64,000 nucleotides of DNA. It comes from Cristatella mucedo. Lineage: Eukaryota; Bryozoa; Phylactolaemata; Cristatellidae. The DNA is taken from assembly GCA_009760855.2 (NCBI GenBank), contig WPIO01000095.1:404501-468500 (forward strand), read 5' to 3'. Shown piece after piece: positions 44,291 through 54,450 of the stretch; the first letter of the stretch is position 1, and each line of letters begins with the position of its first letter. Position numbers and translations under genes: made by a program. Under the pieces are notes generated by a model that saw only the letters and a program-made list of their open reading frames with translations, did not search any database and was not told the DNA's origin.

Positions 44291-44651
44291 CACAGTTCAG
44301 AGAATTGCTGACAGAGCCACATGCGCTTGTTATGCTGGCTCGCTGGCTTCCAGAAACAACGCCGCCGGTGAGAAATTCAGAGCGTGGCAGCGGACGTTTG
44401 CGCGTTAATATCTCACTGTGCAGGAGTGTCCACAGGCGGCATTGGCTCAGCACAGGCGCCGCAGGGCGGAATATAGAGACGTGCAGGCGGCGGTGGTCGT
44501 GGCTGAGCCAGCCGCTCTTGCTCGCAACGTTTCGTGCCCATTAACAGATCCCGCTAGAGATTGTTCACCAAGCTCACGTTTAGCTGCCTCGGAGAGACGT
44601 CCCAGTCCAGCGCTCGACGTGCAGTTACTAGGGCCACTACAACGCCGCTGA
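44291..44651 (+). CDS. Tentative last two exons of an unrecognised gene
   Basis: Exon one (44291-44367) follows TTACCCTGCAG and ends CCG|GTGAGA. Exon two (44424-44651) follows TCTCACTGTGCAG and ends in TGA. The 56-bp intron is phase 0. The joined frame has QFRELLTEPHALVMLARWLP in exon one and ALAQHRRRRAEYRDVQAAVV in exon two, both helix-like. The product family is not recognised and no upstream exon was found. Support is the pairing of two good splice signals in one frame; length is about 100 codons. It may equally be chance in GC-rich sequence. Confidence 0.35.
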
Positions 44652-44659
44652 GACAGCAC

Positions 44660-45355
44660 GCTACATTTTAGCTGCCATTATGAATGTTTATTTTCAGTGA
44701 GTCCTCTTAGAGCAAACCCGCTAGGCTATACTGAATTACATATAAGTACGACATGGTCACCACCCACCCTTACAGCGATCGCAAGTAGGTACACAGACAA
44801 GGCCACAAGCTCGTAGTGCTTGAAACCAGCCTACTCGGAATGCTGCTCAAGGGGACGAAGCCTCTCCACGATCCGACTGCTTCTTGCGGTTGTGTCGTTA
44901 ACGTGATGACGCGATGACGTGATGACGACTCAGCTGATGGGGCAGCGACCGACTATGGTCGAGTCTAGCCGGGCATGGAGAAGGAAGACGCCCCCGACCA
45001 GTGTCACCCTCAACTTCCGAAGCAGCTCGACTTTCTTTTTTATCTTGCTGCTAGTCTCATGCCATTCTTGTGGATGTGATAACGATGGATAGGCTTTATC
45101 GAGCCGGCGATTAATGAATATTTTTATGAATGATTAATGGATATAGGAGATATTGAAACTAAGCTGTGGGTCGCAGTATGACTGAAAGGTGGAAAAACCC
45201 AGCATTAAGGAGTCAGGTTGACAAGGATTTTGTTTTGTTTGACTACTTGTCCACTAGCCAATCTCTGCGCGTACGATCTTGGCGAGTTGTGCTGGTTGAC
45301 GACTCCAGTTAGAACCACTTCTAATCTGTACAAACGCGTACGTTATTGTCAATAA
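44660..45355. other. Unique sequence, nothing recognised
   Basis: Contains ACGTGATGACGCGATGACGT-like short repeats at 44899-44921. No gene recognised. Confidence 0.4.
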
Positions 45356-45361
45356 ATAGTA

Positions 45362-45660
45362 TTAAATACTTCTTCGTGGGCCGTCAGTGTCACCCTGCTC
45401 ATCAGCCAGTAACTGGCCAGCTACTGACGGTGCAACCTCGCTAGTCACTAACGCTTGCTCATCAAGAGGCAACATGGTCCTCAACCGGCGATCCTGCAGT
45501 GGCTTGAGTGGGACGTCCATCTTAAATGGAAAAGTTCCTAACTGTGCGTAGGAATGCTGTCAGAGATTTATCCTCGCTGAAAATGGTGTTCATTGTTGCC
45601 TTTGCTGACTGGACAAATCTCTCAGCCAGCCGGTTACTTTGAGGTTGCCGGGCTTCAGGA
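45362..45660 (-). mobile_element. Ty3/gypsy integrase C-terminal fragment (broken)
   Basis: On the minus strand the frame begins at the edge of the 542-bp repeat with PQSNRLAERFVQ, the conserved block after the third catalytic residue of gypsy integrases. It continues through an FLRTVRN segment, breaks at a stop near 45524, and resumes in another frame with DRRLRTMLPL, the GRRLRT-type block. It ends at a stop at 45362-45364. The element is an inactive remnant; the catalytic core is not contiguous with it. Confidence 0.75.
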
Positions 45661-46183
45661 CAGACTTAAAAGCGGCTTTAGAGGGGGCTACTCTGGTGGC
45701 AAGCCTACAGAGTGAAGCTCTCCTTACGAGGCTATCGATCTCGTTTTTGATCAAAGGGCATTTGGGTGAACGTGTGCACCCTTTGAATGCTCCAATTCAG
45801 AATCGGTCTCTGGGGATGGAGGCAAAATGCTTCTATAAACGTCCAGCTATTGAATTGCTAGAACACCTACTCTTTAAATCAGCTCTATACTCTACAAAAA
45901 TGGGAGATCTACGGATTCTGAAAGCAGAAAGTCTCCTGAGGATCTTCGCAATCAGTCGCGTTATTCGCGGTTGCTCTAGTCCGGCACCGCGGTGGGTGCA
46001 AGGAACGATATCTTCCTAAAGAGATGTAACAGCGACTCCTTCAGAGCTCGCGGCCTTGGCTTTTGTTGAGGACTACCTATTTTGATTAAAATGAAATACT
46101 GTTAGTATTATTTGGCAACAATAACAATTATTTTTGTTACTCCTCCGTAGCACCTCCACAACAAGGAAGCTGCGTCCATAAAT
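45642..46183. repeat. 542-bp dispersed repeat, copy 2
   Basis: Same sequence as 39749-40290 apart from one A-to-G difference. On the left it abuts the antisense gypsy integrase fragment, with the integrase frame running a few codons into the repeat. On the right the flank (TTGAATGATAAAAAGG) differs from copy 1. The two boundaries are sharp. Confidence 0.95.
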
Positions 46184-46860
46184 TTGAATGATAAAAAGGA
46201 GAGGTTTCTCACGGAAAGAAAAGAAGGGGGACCCAACAGGGCCACGGACGGGAATATTATTTCCGTGACCCGGTGCTGTTTTTACGAGAGCGTCGGCCCT
46301 CACCATCGCGTCCGGAATTAGGCTGGCCGCTGGGCATCGAGATTCCGATAGCATCAATAAGCTGAAGAGTTACTTTTCGTCTCACGCCTTCATTATCGGA
46401 AGAGTTCACAGCAGCCACGGAGTCACGTTTCGCTGTGGATGGGCAGGACAGAATATGACGCCTCGGGACAAACTGGGTGAGTAGCCGCTCTTACGATATC
46501 CCTGACTCCCAGCGCAATATTCTCTCAGAGTTCGCCATCTAATCTTCTTTTTTAGCAACTTTTTAAAGGAACTAACAACTTATCTGTTTCTCACCTCTTT
46601 GTTTCCTTCCATGTCTATTTTCCTGTCTGTCATCGTTCCTGCTACAATTATGCATTGTATGACTAACCAATTGCCATTTTTATATTCAATTATGCTGGGC
46701 TTCGTGCCAGGTTGAAGGCGATGGATCTTGAGGCAGACGTTATTTTGTTACAGTTTGGCAGCAGATCACGGTATATCACTTCTAAACCCGAGCTCAGCTT
46801 CAAGTCTTCACAGCGGCCAGCACGCACACTTTTTCTGGCTTTTCCTGCAGGCCACATTCA
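46184..46860. other. Unique sequence with a possible LINE fragment
   Basis: 46520-46680 (CGCCATCTAATCTTC, AAAGGAACTAACAACTTATC, CATTGTATGACTAACC) resembles the end of a CR1-type ORF and its 3' UTR, too weakly to classify. No gene recognised otherwise. Confidence 0.35.
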
Positions 46861-46864
46861 AAAA

Positions 46865-47100
46865 GACGTTACTTCGAGGATAGTACGGGCTTGAGGTAAT
46901 AGTGTGTACACCCAAACGTTCCCGCAAAGTCTCGAAATTGAGCGATCTTGAACTGTGGACCTTTGTCACTCACCGATTCTTCCACTATTCTAAAATTTGT
47001 AAGTAGCATAGTGACGACTTGCACGGCGTCTTACATGCACACTGCCGAGAGTTTGTCTGTGCTGACCCATTTTCTATAATAATTAGTAGTCAGCATGTAA
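46865..47100 (-). mobile_element. Ty3/gypsy integrase core fragment (broken)
   Basis: The minus strand encodes NYYRKWVSTDKLSAV (the DYYSRW region, with Asn in place of the first catalytic Asp), then a stop at about 47032. It continues with VVTMLLTNFRIVEESVSDKG and PQFKIAQFRDFAGTFG, which hold the second catalytic Asp, and a YYPRSN block. A frameshift precedes that block. It is from a different copy or lineage than the 45362-45660 piece, since both include the P(R/Q)SN motif. Confidence 0.75.
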
Positions 47101-47194
47101 CCCTGCCAATGAGTCGGACCAGATCGACTGGCAGCTTTTGGTACGGTTACTTCTGGACTTCATGCAGCATTCAGTGGTTCCCTGTTATTTGTTC

Positions 47195-47412
47195 TTTATG
47201 TGCTTAAACGTGCTGACACTGCTGCATGCTGCCACGAACTACACCTGCATGCTGATCCTGTGGATTTCACGGCTAACTACGTTATTCTTGTGGTTTATCA
47301 AGCATAATACCAGTCACCATTCGATCGTGTTTCCTTAGCAGCAAATGTAAAGCGCCTGAAAGAGATTGAGCTCTCTGAGGGAGTTTTTTCAAGTGTATTA
47401 TTATAATTTTTA
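47195..47412 (+). mobile_element. CR1/L2-type LINE, truncated 3' end (subfamily L2-A)
   Basis: CTGCATGCTGCCACGAACTA, CACCTGCATGCTGATCCTGT, CACCATTCGATCGTGTTTCC, AAATGTAAAGCGCCTGAAAG, AGATTGAGCTCTCTGAGGG and a TATTAT tail. It is inserted among antisense gypsy fragments. Confidence 0.8.
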
Positions 47413-47639
47413 TTGAGATCAAAGACGGGTTGGTTTGCTTTGAATTTGAGAATGCTGTCATCAATTCCTCAATATTTTGACGTAACTAGGCTAACAAATT
47501 AAGGTTTGGGTGACCATTATAATTTTGACCATACCAAAAAGGGTCATCAAGCAAGAAAGAGAGAGCGAGAGAGAGAGAGAAATGCAAAACCTGATGGTAA
47601 AATGACCGCAGGAAAGAATAATTAAGACCTGTTTGTCGT

Positions 47640-48200
47640 CGAAGATCATGCCAGTGTGGGTTCACAAGTCATGCTGAAGTCCCCAGTAAGGCCTTCCATG
47701 AGCAGGCAGCTGTCGGCGCCTTCACGGCCAGCCAGTCGCAAGGTATGGAGGCAGGCCTTGAAGCCTAGTGTTTGCTGCTTTCGCCTGTTTGCAGGCATCT
47801 CGCTGACCATTGGTCTGTAGGGCCTCGTGAAGAGCAGCTGCACTCAGGTTCTTTTCCCGTGATCCCTTTACAGTCGTATAGATGATGCCTTGCTGAGTGC
47901 ATCTGCGTTGACCTACTCGTCCCTGAGCTGTCTGAGCGTGACTGAGTTGAAGTAAGAACGTAGGCATCAAAGTCGCATTCACAACTAAGAATCCAGCGAG
48001 ACCCCAGATATCGGCATCCTCATTATGCCAAGTAGTGTTTTAGTGTTCCTTTTAGCTATCAGGCTCTGCCCTTCCAAAGACACACAGTTGAAAAACATAT
48101 GCAGGTGAAAATAGAAACCTGCTATCTCTTGTTCTTCTTGGACATATCGTTGCAGAATTGGGTCAAAGTGCGAGAAGCATATGAGACGCATACGCTAGTT
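47640..48200 (-). mobile_element. Possible gypsy RNase H/connection remnant
   Basis: On the minus strand a VNADALSK block (about 47905-47930) matches the NADALSR end of gypsy RNase H, and lies upstream of the integrase core fragment in the expected order. Surrounding frames (47985-48191, 47646-47982) are open but not otherwise diagnostic. A short GA array at 47562-47580 and the LINE end at 47195 interrupt the element. Confidence 0.4.
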
Positions 48201-49485
48201 CTGAATCAATACTGCAACAAGGCCATGCTGAGAGGAGTTCTCACCTACCGTGCACTAGGCAACTTCACCTAACACAACTTCGCAATGGAGCATGAACCTC
48301 CACAAGGCTTTTATTGCCAATGAAGTTTATCGTGTTGTTGGCATTCCGAAATCATGGTCTCTGCTTGCGTCAAGTGTCGCCAGTGCGTTGACAATTTAGC
48401 TAACTTAGGGGAAAAACTTTTCAAACTAATTATTCATCCCTAGAAACCACAAGGCGTTAACCTTTGATAAAGTAAAATTCACATATGGCCTCCATCTTGG
48501 TGGGGTATGACCTGATGCGCCCGGCCGATAACATGGCTGTGGTAAGAAATCTCTCTCTGGACGAACTTGCGTTTACCTGTGTACAAACCCAGATTAGCCT
48601 AACGGCATTTTTCCAAAACCTGCTTCTGGCACATGTCTTATTACTCAATTGTAAATCCGATCACAAAAATGTCACGAATATACATATGAACACAACGGAT
48701 GTCCTACAAATCACTCAAAATAGTTTTGTGAAACGCCCCAGGGACTTAAGCATGACCGGATTGAAATGGAAGCAATCAAAAACATCGTCAGATGATTTCT
48801 AGCAGGTTTATTGCAGGGAGGACATGCATGAATCCTGATAACACATCTAACGTATTTACGTCCTACACGGTGCCAGTCAAACTTGGAAAACACCTTCGGG
48901 CTTGCAGGGCTGATAGTTTTCATGCTGAGTTATATAATGTATTATTCTTGGATCAATAAAATTGTATGGTCTGTCTGTGCCAAGTTTATTAAATACTAAG
49001 CTCGGATGTGAGCCAGTCTAAGGCCTCGATGACTTTTAAAAGATCATGCCCTTAACCAATGGTACTCGAGCTAGTCTTTGTATTTGAATGAACGCCTGGG
49101 CAGCTTGACTGTTTACTCACCGTTCAGACGCCCCAACCGATAGAAGAAGTAATGACACTCATTCTCGAGGTTCAAAATAGCGTGGAATAGCGCAGAGGGC
49201 AAAGAAGCCTTGCCCACGATTTCTCTAACACTCTGAAACAAGGCAGGCCCGGAAAAGCTGGTAGGTCTTCACTTGCGACGGTTAATTGCAGGGTTCCTGT
49301 CGCCTTTGGTAGGGAATGGAGAACACATCTTGATCCCGCACTGACTCGTGTGCCGCCGTGGTTGTAGAGTTTGATCTTTTTCGGCATAGCTGCACTATCA
49401 CACAAGCAGAAACATAAAGCACGCGGCATGACATTACATGTTCATTAGCAATCAGGTCGGGTGGCAGCATCAGCCATGGCTGAGG
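48201..49485. other. Unique sequence, nothing recognised
   Basis: Overlapping sense and antisense frames at 48457-48923 (up to 105 codons) lack motifs. Confidence 0.35.
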
Positions 49486-49490
49486 AAGGC

Positions 49491-49625
49491 GTGAGTAGCA
49501 TAGAAGTAGCAGCTCAGGACCGCTGCTACTTCCATGCTACTCACTACCTCAACTGCTCTCATGACTCTGCCATGCTTCCCACTTTCTCTTTGTTGCGTGA
49601 GACGAAGTCTGTACCTAGCTGTATC
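49491..49625 (+). mobile_element. LINE 3' UTR fragment with fold-back end
   Basis: 49523-49625 is the plus-oriented L2-B 3' UTR (TACTTCCATGCTACTCACTA, CCTCAACTGCTCTCATGACT and following), as at 11740-11830. 49491-49522 is the reverse complement of the same family segment, so GTGAGTAGCATAGAAGTAGC pairs with the sequence at 49525-49544 around a 10-base loop (21 of 22 pairs). Confidence 0.85.
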
Positions 49626-50150
49626 AGAATGGATGACGTTTTTCTGTTGGCAGCTGCTTGGTATCACCCACATCAACTCAGTTTCAGGTCCAGAAAATTC
49701 CAAGCTAGACAGCCCACGGTGCTGCACAGTTCGTTCGTGCAAGTTGTCGTCCTCCGAATATTTAGCTAGCTCTGCAGCACTTCCTCGTATTCATGCACCT
49801 ACTCGTCTGCAGCATCTTACTGCTGAGCAGGTAGAATGCAACCCGAACGTGCTAAAAAAGCTACCAGCTGTCCTGAGAAGAATGTTGTGTGCATGCTGAG
49901 CTATAGTCTAAATCCCTTGCTGGACAGCACGAGTGATGGTGAGCCAAAATTTAGCAGGGCCCGTGCAATGTTTAACGGAGCTGATGGCTTGATCAAAGGC
50001 TTCTGTAAGTGCTGTTTCAACGTTTCTCAGAGTCAGCTTTGCCGGTTCCCAAAAGTGTGGCTCGAGGATTATGCTGGTCTGCATCTGAAGCAGGGATTCA
50101 TTTAAATCAGCAGGGATACGCTCGGGGCACACAAATCTCGCACAGCCGAG
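49626..50150. other. Unique sequence, nothing recognised
   Basis: No repeat or exon recognised. Confidence 0.35.
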
Positions 50151-50154
50151 CCCA

Positions 50155-50245
50155 TCGATCAATTGTAAAGCGCCTAGAAAGACATTGAGTTCTCTGAGGG
50201 TGCTTTATCAAGTGCATTATTATTATTATTATTATTATTATTATA
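50155..50245 (+). mobile_element. LINE L2-A tail with (ATT)n
   Basis: GTAAAGCGCCTAGAAAGACA, TTGAGTTCTCTGAGGGTGCT, TTATCAAGTGCA and eight ATT units: the terminal stem-loop and microsatellite tail of the L2-A subfamily, extremely 5'-truncated. Confidence 0.75.
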
Positions 50246-51285
50246 AAGTCTTTAACCATTTTTGTGTATTAGCACTGCATTTTCTGGCATTTACCTGACC
50301 AAAGCACTAATGGAAACTCGGTACGTCGGTCAGAAAAAGCGTGGGTTACACGGTAATGCCACTGTAGGTGCTCCGTAATTTGTTTCATTCTATTTAAAAG
50401 GCAGATTGTCAAGTCGGTGACAGCTCATCTGGCCAAAAGTAGCCTGTCAACCGCGGCCAGTCATCTGCTCTCTGTTTAACTTATCGAATGCACACAGAGC
50501 AAAGGCGTCCCTCACCGACTCTCTAGATCTCTTAGTTTCCACATCTGTCTCTGCATTTGTCTGTCTGTCTGTCTCTCTTTATTTCTATCTCTATCTCTTT
50601 CTCTTTCTTTCTCCTGGAGGTTTGCTGTCACTGTTCACCTGTTCCTTCCTCATAAAGGTAAGTTCAGTAGCACAATTCCCAATAAGATAGAATATGGCAA
50701 AAACCAGCTGTCATTTAAGAGACATACAGGCCGGGTTAATGATTATTTGCAAATAAAGTCGCGGGTTATCAACATGCTACAGAGTTAGGCCAAGACACTT
50801 AAAGCTCCAGCTTAGCGAAGCACACTAGCGTGCTGGTGCATTCATACATGTATATGGGCAGGCACGTCGGCAAGCATGCCGTCGATGCGATCGACTCAAG
50901 ACAGAGAGGAAATCCTCGTTATGGCAGCCGATGCTGGCAGGCCAGAAACCCAGTCGTGTCAGTTTGGATAAACTGGCACACTTCCATGGCCTTGCAGAGG
51001 CTGAATGAGCAGCTGCTGACAGCATCCATGTCAATTCGACACCGGCTGCCAACCATTTTGGGTGGGATTATGGGTGTGCCCAAGGAGCATGTTGGTCGGT
51101 AGATCTGCAGGAAAGCTGCCCAACCGAAATCTTCCGGGAAAGTTCCATGGAGCTCGGTGGCCCCCAGACCGACCAGTGGTACCACATCTATCCTATGCTA
51201 TCGATCGATATGTATGAGCTTGGTGCACTTTGTGCAGGCGATCTTACATTTATAGAAAGAGAGCTGAACGAACAGACCGAGAACA
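50246..51285. other. Unique sequence, nothing recognised
   Basis: A CT/GT-rich patch at 50545-50615. Open frames on both strands at 50825-51185 lack motifs. Confidence 0.35.
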
Positions 51286-51292
51286 GGAAATA

Positions 51293-51675
51293 ATAATGAT
51301 AATAATACATTTGATAAAGTACCTTCTGAGAACTCAATCTTTTTCTATGTGCTTTACAATTGCTGAGAAGGAAGCACTATCGAATGGTTAATTGTAGCTC
51401 AATAAACAACAAGAATAACATGGTTAGGGGTGACAGGATGCAAAGAGTCGGCATGCAAGTGTGGTTAGTGGCAGCATGCACAGTGTCAGCATGCATAGGC
51501 ACATAAAAGACGAATCGCAGGGACCCACTAAATGCTGTCATAAATGGATGCGTTTTAGTTTTTTTAATGTGGACAAATCAGGAAATGTCGTGACACAGGT
51601 CGAGAGTGAGTTCCAGGCTTTGGGTGCATGCGAACTAAAGGAACGGTCTCCAAAGACTTTGAGGTTATTATTTGC
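51293..51675 (-). mobile_element. CR1/L2-type LINE, 3' end and C-terminal coding fragment
   Basis: The antisense L2-A tail (TACCTTCTGAGAACTCAATC) and 3' UTR occupy 51293-51530. Upstream on the minus strand a frame carries LKVFGDRSFSSHAPKAWNSL and DLSTLKKLKRIHL, the terminal block of CR1/L2 ORF2. The element ends abruptly at about 51672, joined to unrelated sequence. Confidence 0.85.
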
Positions 51676-51944
51676 ACGGAGACATGGGCTGGTCATGCAT
51701 CTGGCGGCCAGGAGATCTGGCGAACAGTCTGCCAAGGAGCTGCCTGCTTGGACTGCAGGCTCGCTCACCGAGCGTTGGCATCCGGAGGGATATCGTTAAT
51801 GAACAACTTAATTAACAACCGCAGTTGCTTGAAGAGGGATCTCTGCAACTCGGCCGCTCAGAAATGGAAGCCACCTGATGCTCACTGCTTTTGATGACGA
51901 TTGACTGCAATAGTGATGACTACCCAGAAAATTAAAAAAAATTA

Positions 51945-52118
51945 AAAAATATAATTCACTTGTATAGTGCACTGAGAGAACTTATTCTATATTCAGACGC
52001 TTCATATCTGCCTCGGGGCTCGAGCCCACGACCTCAGCCAGACCTCAGCCAGACCTCAGCCAGACCTCAGCCAGACCTTGGTCGGGGTGAGCACCTTAAC
52101 CGCTGAACCAAACCAGCA
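51945..52118 (-). mobile_element. tRNA-derived SINE, family A, with internal 11-bp expansion
   Basis: An antisense copy like that at 1241, but the segment next to box B (ACCTCAGCCAG) is repeated four times in tandem at 52031-52074 before ACCTTGGTCGGGG. Other copies have one to two degenerate units here. Confidence 0.88.
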
Positions 52119-52835
52119 AGCATTAATACTTTGAACAAGCCTCTACATATGCTAGTGTGCTGTTGATTTGAGTTTTAGTCGGAAAAAGTTCGAAGCTGGG
52201 AACCTGTGCTATGCCCTGTTCATGATTAAACAGCTGGAGATGACAAAATGCCGTGCTGCACAAAGCCAAAGCAGTACAAAAACTTCCTATGAAACAGCAG
52301 CCACTTCTGCAAAGATTGTAATTCAGCTCATTATGACGCAATGATCTGTAATGACCCAAATGCCTCGGACATGAACACAGCCAACTAGGGTAATAAGGCA
52401 TCATGCGGTCGCTATAGCACGTTTGTTTGTGCAGCTTTTTACTCCAGTCGATATTGAAGGCACCTGTATGCAAGTGTCTTTGTAATGTGGACCCGTGCAT
52501 ATTGTCAACTATTTTCCAGGAGGCATCCATATTCACATGTATGCAGAGCACGGCAGTGTGAATATGTGTACGAACTTCTGCCGATGTATCGTTTATTGTG
52601 ATTTAATATTCTATCAGAGCTTTGGGATCTGGATTTAGCCACAATACAGCTTGGTGTACAGCAGGTGTGGCTCAAGTCTGCTAGCGTCTCGAGCAAGGTC
52701 GTGCTAATTGAAGGTAGCATTGCAGCCTTTTGCTGCTTCCACTAGCTATGATTGCATGGTGGCAGCCACAGCTGTCCATTGATTTTTATGGCTGTCCACA
52801 GTTTGGTGGTCCAGTACGACTGTAGTTGGTTTTCT
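52119..52835. other. Unique sequence, nothing recognised
   Basis: A 142-codon minus-strand frame (52123-52551) is cysteine-rich but motif-free and not splice-supported. Confidence 0.35.
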
Positions 52836-52837
52836 TG

Positions 52838-53760
52838 CTAGAGGCAGCTAGCGATTGTCACACTGGCATGGCATCCACCCATCCACTGAATTGCAAAGCA
52901 TGGCAGTTGCCATAGCAGCTTCCAACGAACATGCTTGGCATGTTGGCCTGGGTGTCTGCCGAGCATATCCGGTTGACCCAGAATAAGGCCAAGTAGGTGA
53001 GTCTTGATCCGGTAGAGTCCTTGTCTCCCCGGTTTGGGCATTCTCGTATCACTGGATCTCCCACCATCCACTGGCACTCTTTGCAGCTGCTTGAGCTGTG
53101 TGCTGATCGAAGAGGTAGGGTGGATTGTCTCTGCCCGGGGGCGGGTCACTCTGCCCTGGAAAGGCACGGCAGTGCCACCACGGAGGCTTTCCTCTTTGGG
53201 AAATTTTCTCAGTTGTACTATTTATGACTGATGCCACTCAGACACCGACCTCTGATCCCTTGCGATACCGAGCGAGGGGCTGCTGTGCACTGGTCGATCG
53301 CTGCGATCGATCAGTGATGGCTAATTTTTCATTTCAGCAGTCGTTCGAAAGCCGAGTAAACATAAGGAAAATTGTCTTCTGTCCATTCTTTGTTGGCCCC
53401 ATGTGCTCTCTCGCACTAGCTGCATAATCGCCGGGGCTGGTACCTGTTAGTCTTGAGGGTACGAGGGGTTGAGTTGCTGCTGCCACTGCTGTTGCTGCTG
53501 CTGCTTGGTCCAGCTTTGGTCTCGGCAAGGTTCTTTAATCGCTCTGCCGATGCGGCTGCACCGCGTGCACCTCTTTGCTGAGCCGATGCACCCGGCCAAG
53601 CCGTGCCCCCTCCGTGGTGCTCGTCGAGCACGTGACCGATGACCATCTTTCCGAATCCTCGGTGAGCTCCGTTCGACGTAGTTGCAGCAAAGCCCACTGC
53701 GTACGAGGCGAGGCTAGCCTCGACCGAGGCGTTTGCCATGGGCAGGAGATTAATCGGTGC
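52838..53760 (-). other. Tentative coding exons, unknown protein
   Basis: Minus-strand frame 53739-53445 (GAHRGFGKMVIGHVLDEHHG, then a Ser/Asn-rich stretch) ends at ACAG|GTACCA, a fair donor. A fair acceptor (TGCCTTTCCAG) at about 53162 opens a frame with PPPGRDNPPYLFDQHTAQAA that reaches TGA near 53050. Its register continues open well beyond the TGA with protein-like composition. Neither part matches a family that was recognised. Confidence 0.22.
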
Positions 53761-54325
53761 TTATCGCATGCACGGATCGCAGCTGAAGTGCACCACTGCA
53801 TCCGCAGAGCAGCGGCTTATGCCAGACCTCGGACCTTATCAGTGTCCCACTGCCGCAGCAAGCCAATTGGCTTTAGAAGGTGACAGACAGAGAGAAGTCA
53901 ATTGCCGGCTGCAGTTACTAGAATTGGTCCACTGGCTGGGTTGCAAATGCACAAACATCACTGCTTAGTATCGTCGCACGGCAGTCTATTACCGAGATGT
54001 CGGATAAAGATGTAGCAGCTGGCCGTGCGGCCGGGCAGCCAACGAGTGATTCACTTTACAGCTGCCTCAATGGCTGCTCTGTTCCGAGGCAGCTGCTGCT
54101 ATAGTACAAAAAGCTGGGGGACATAGCCCCAGCGGCAGCAGCACGACACTCCTAGGTGGTGGTGGTGGTAGAGGGCTGTTGCTATGGCAAGGCTAATGGG
54201 TCGGCCAGCAGCCTAGATGTACTAGATGCTGTCCACGTGGTAGCTTTTATTTGATGTCGCAATATCATGTACTAGCTCTCAATGGCTGTGCTTGCAGAGT
54301 GCTTGTTCACAGCAGCTTTACGCCC
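53761..54325. other. Unique sequence, nothing recognised
   Basis: A (GGT)n patch at 54157-54170. No exon recognised. Confidence 0.35.
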
Positions 54326-54327
54326 GA

Positions 54328-54450
54328 GTACCTCTGCCACGGTGGGGATTGAGTACAAGAAATGCTTTGACAAAAGGGGGAAGATCTAGCCACCTCTGAT
54401 GGTCCAGACCAGTGCTCTACCACTTAAGCTATTTATGCTTGATTCTCTTG
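54328..54450 (-). mobile_element. tRNA-like sequence, probable SINE head
   Basis: The minus strand reads AGCTTAAGTGGTAGAGCACT (box A-like), then, 55-60 bp on, GTACTCAATCCCCACC (a poor box B). The arms do not fold into a full cloverleaf by eye, so a functional tRNA is unlikely. Confidence 0.35.

Noticed and set aside
39749-46183. LTR retrotransposon with 542-bp LTRs
   Set aside because: No TG...CA ends, no primer-binding site after copy 1, no matching target duplication, and the interval between them holds antisense LINE fragments, GA arrays and SINEs rather than gag-pol.
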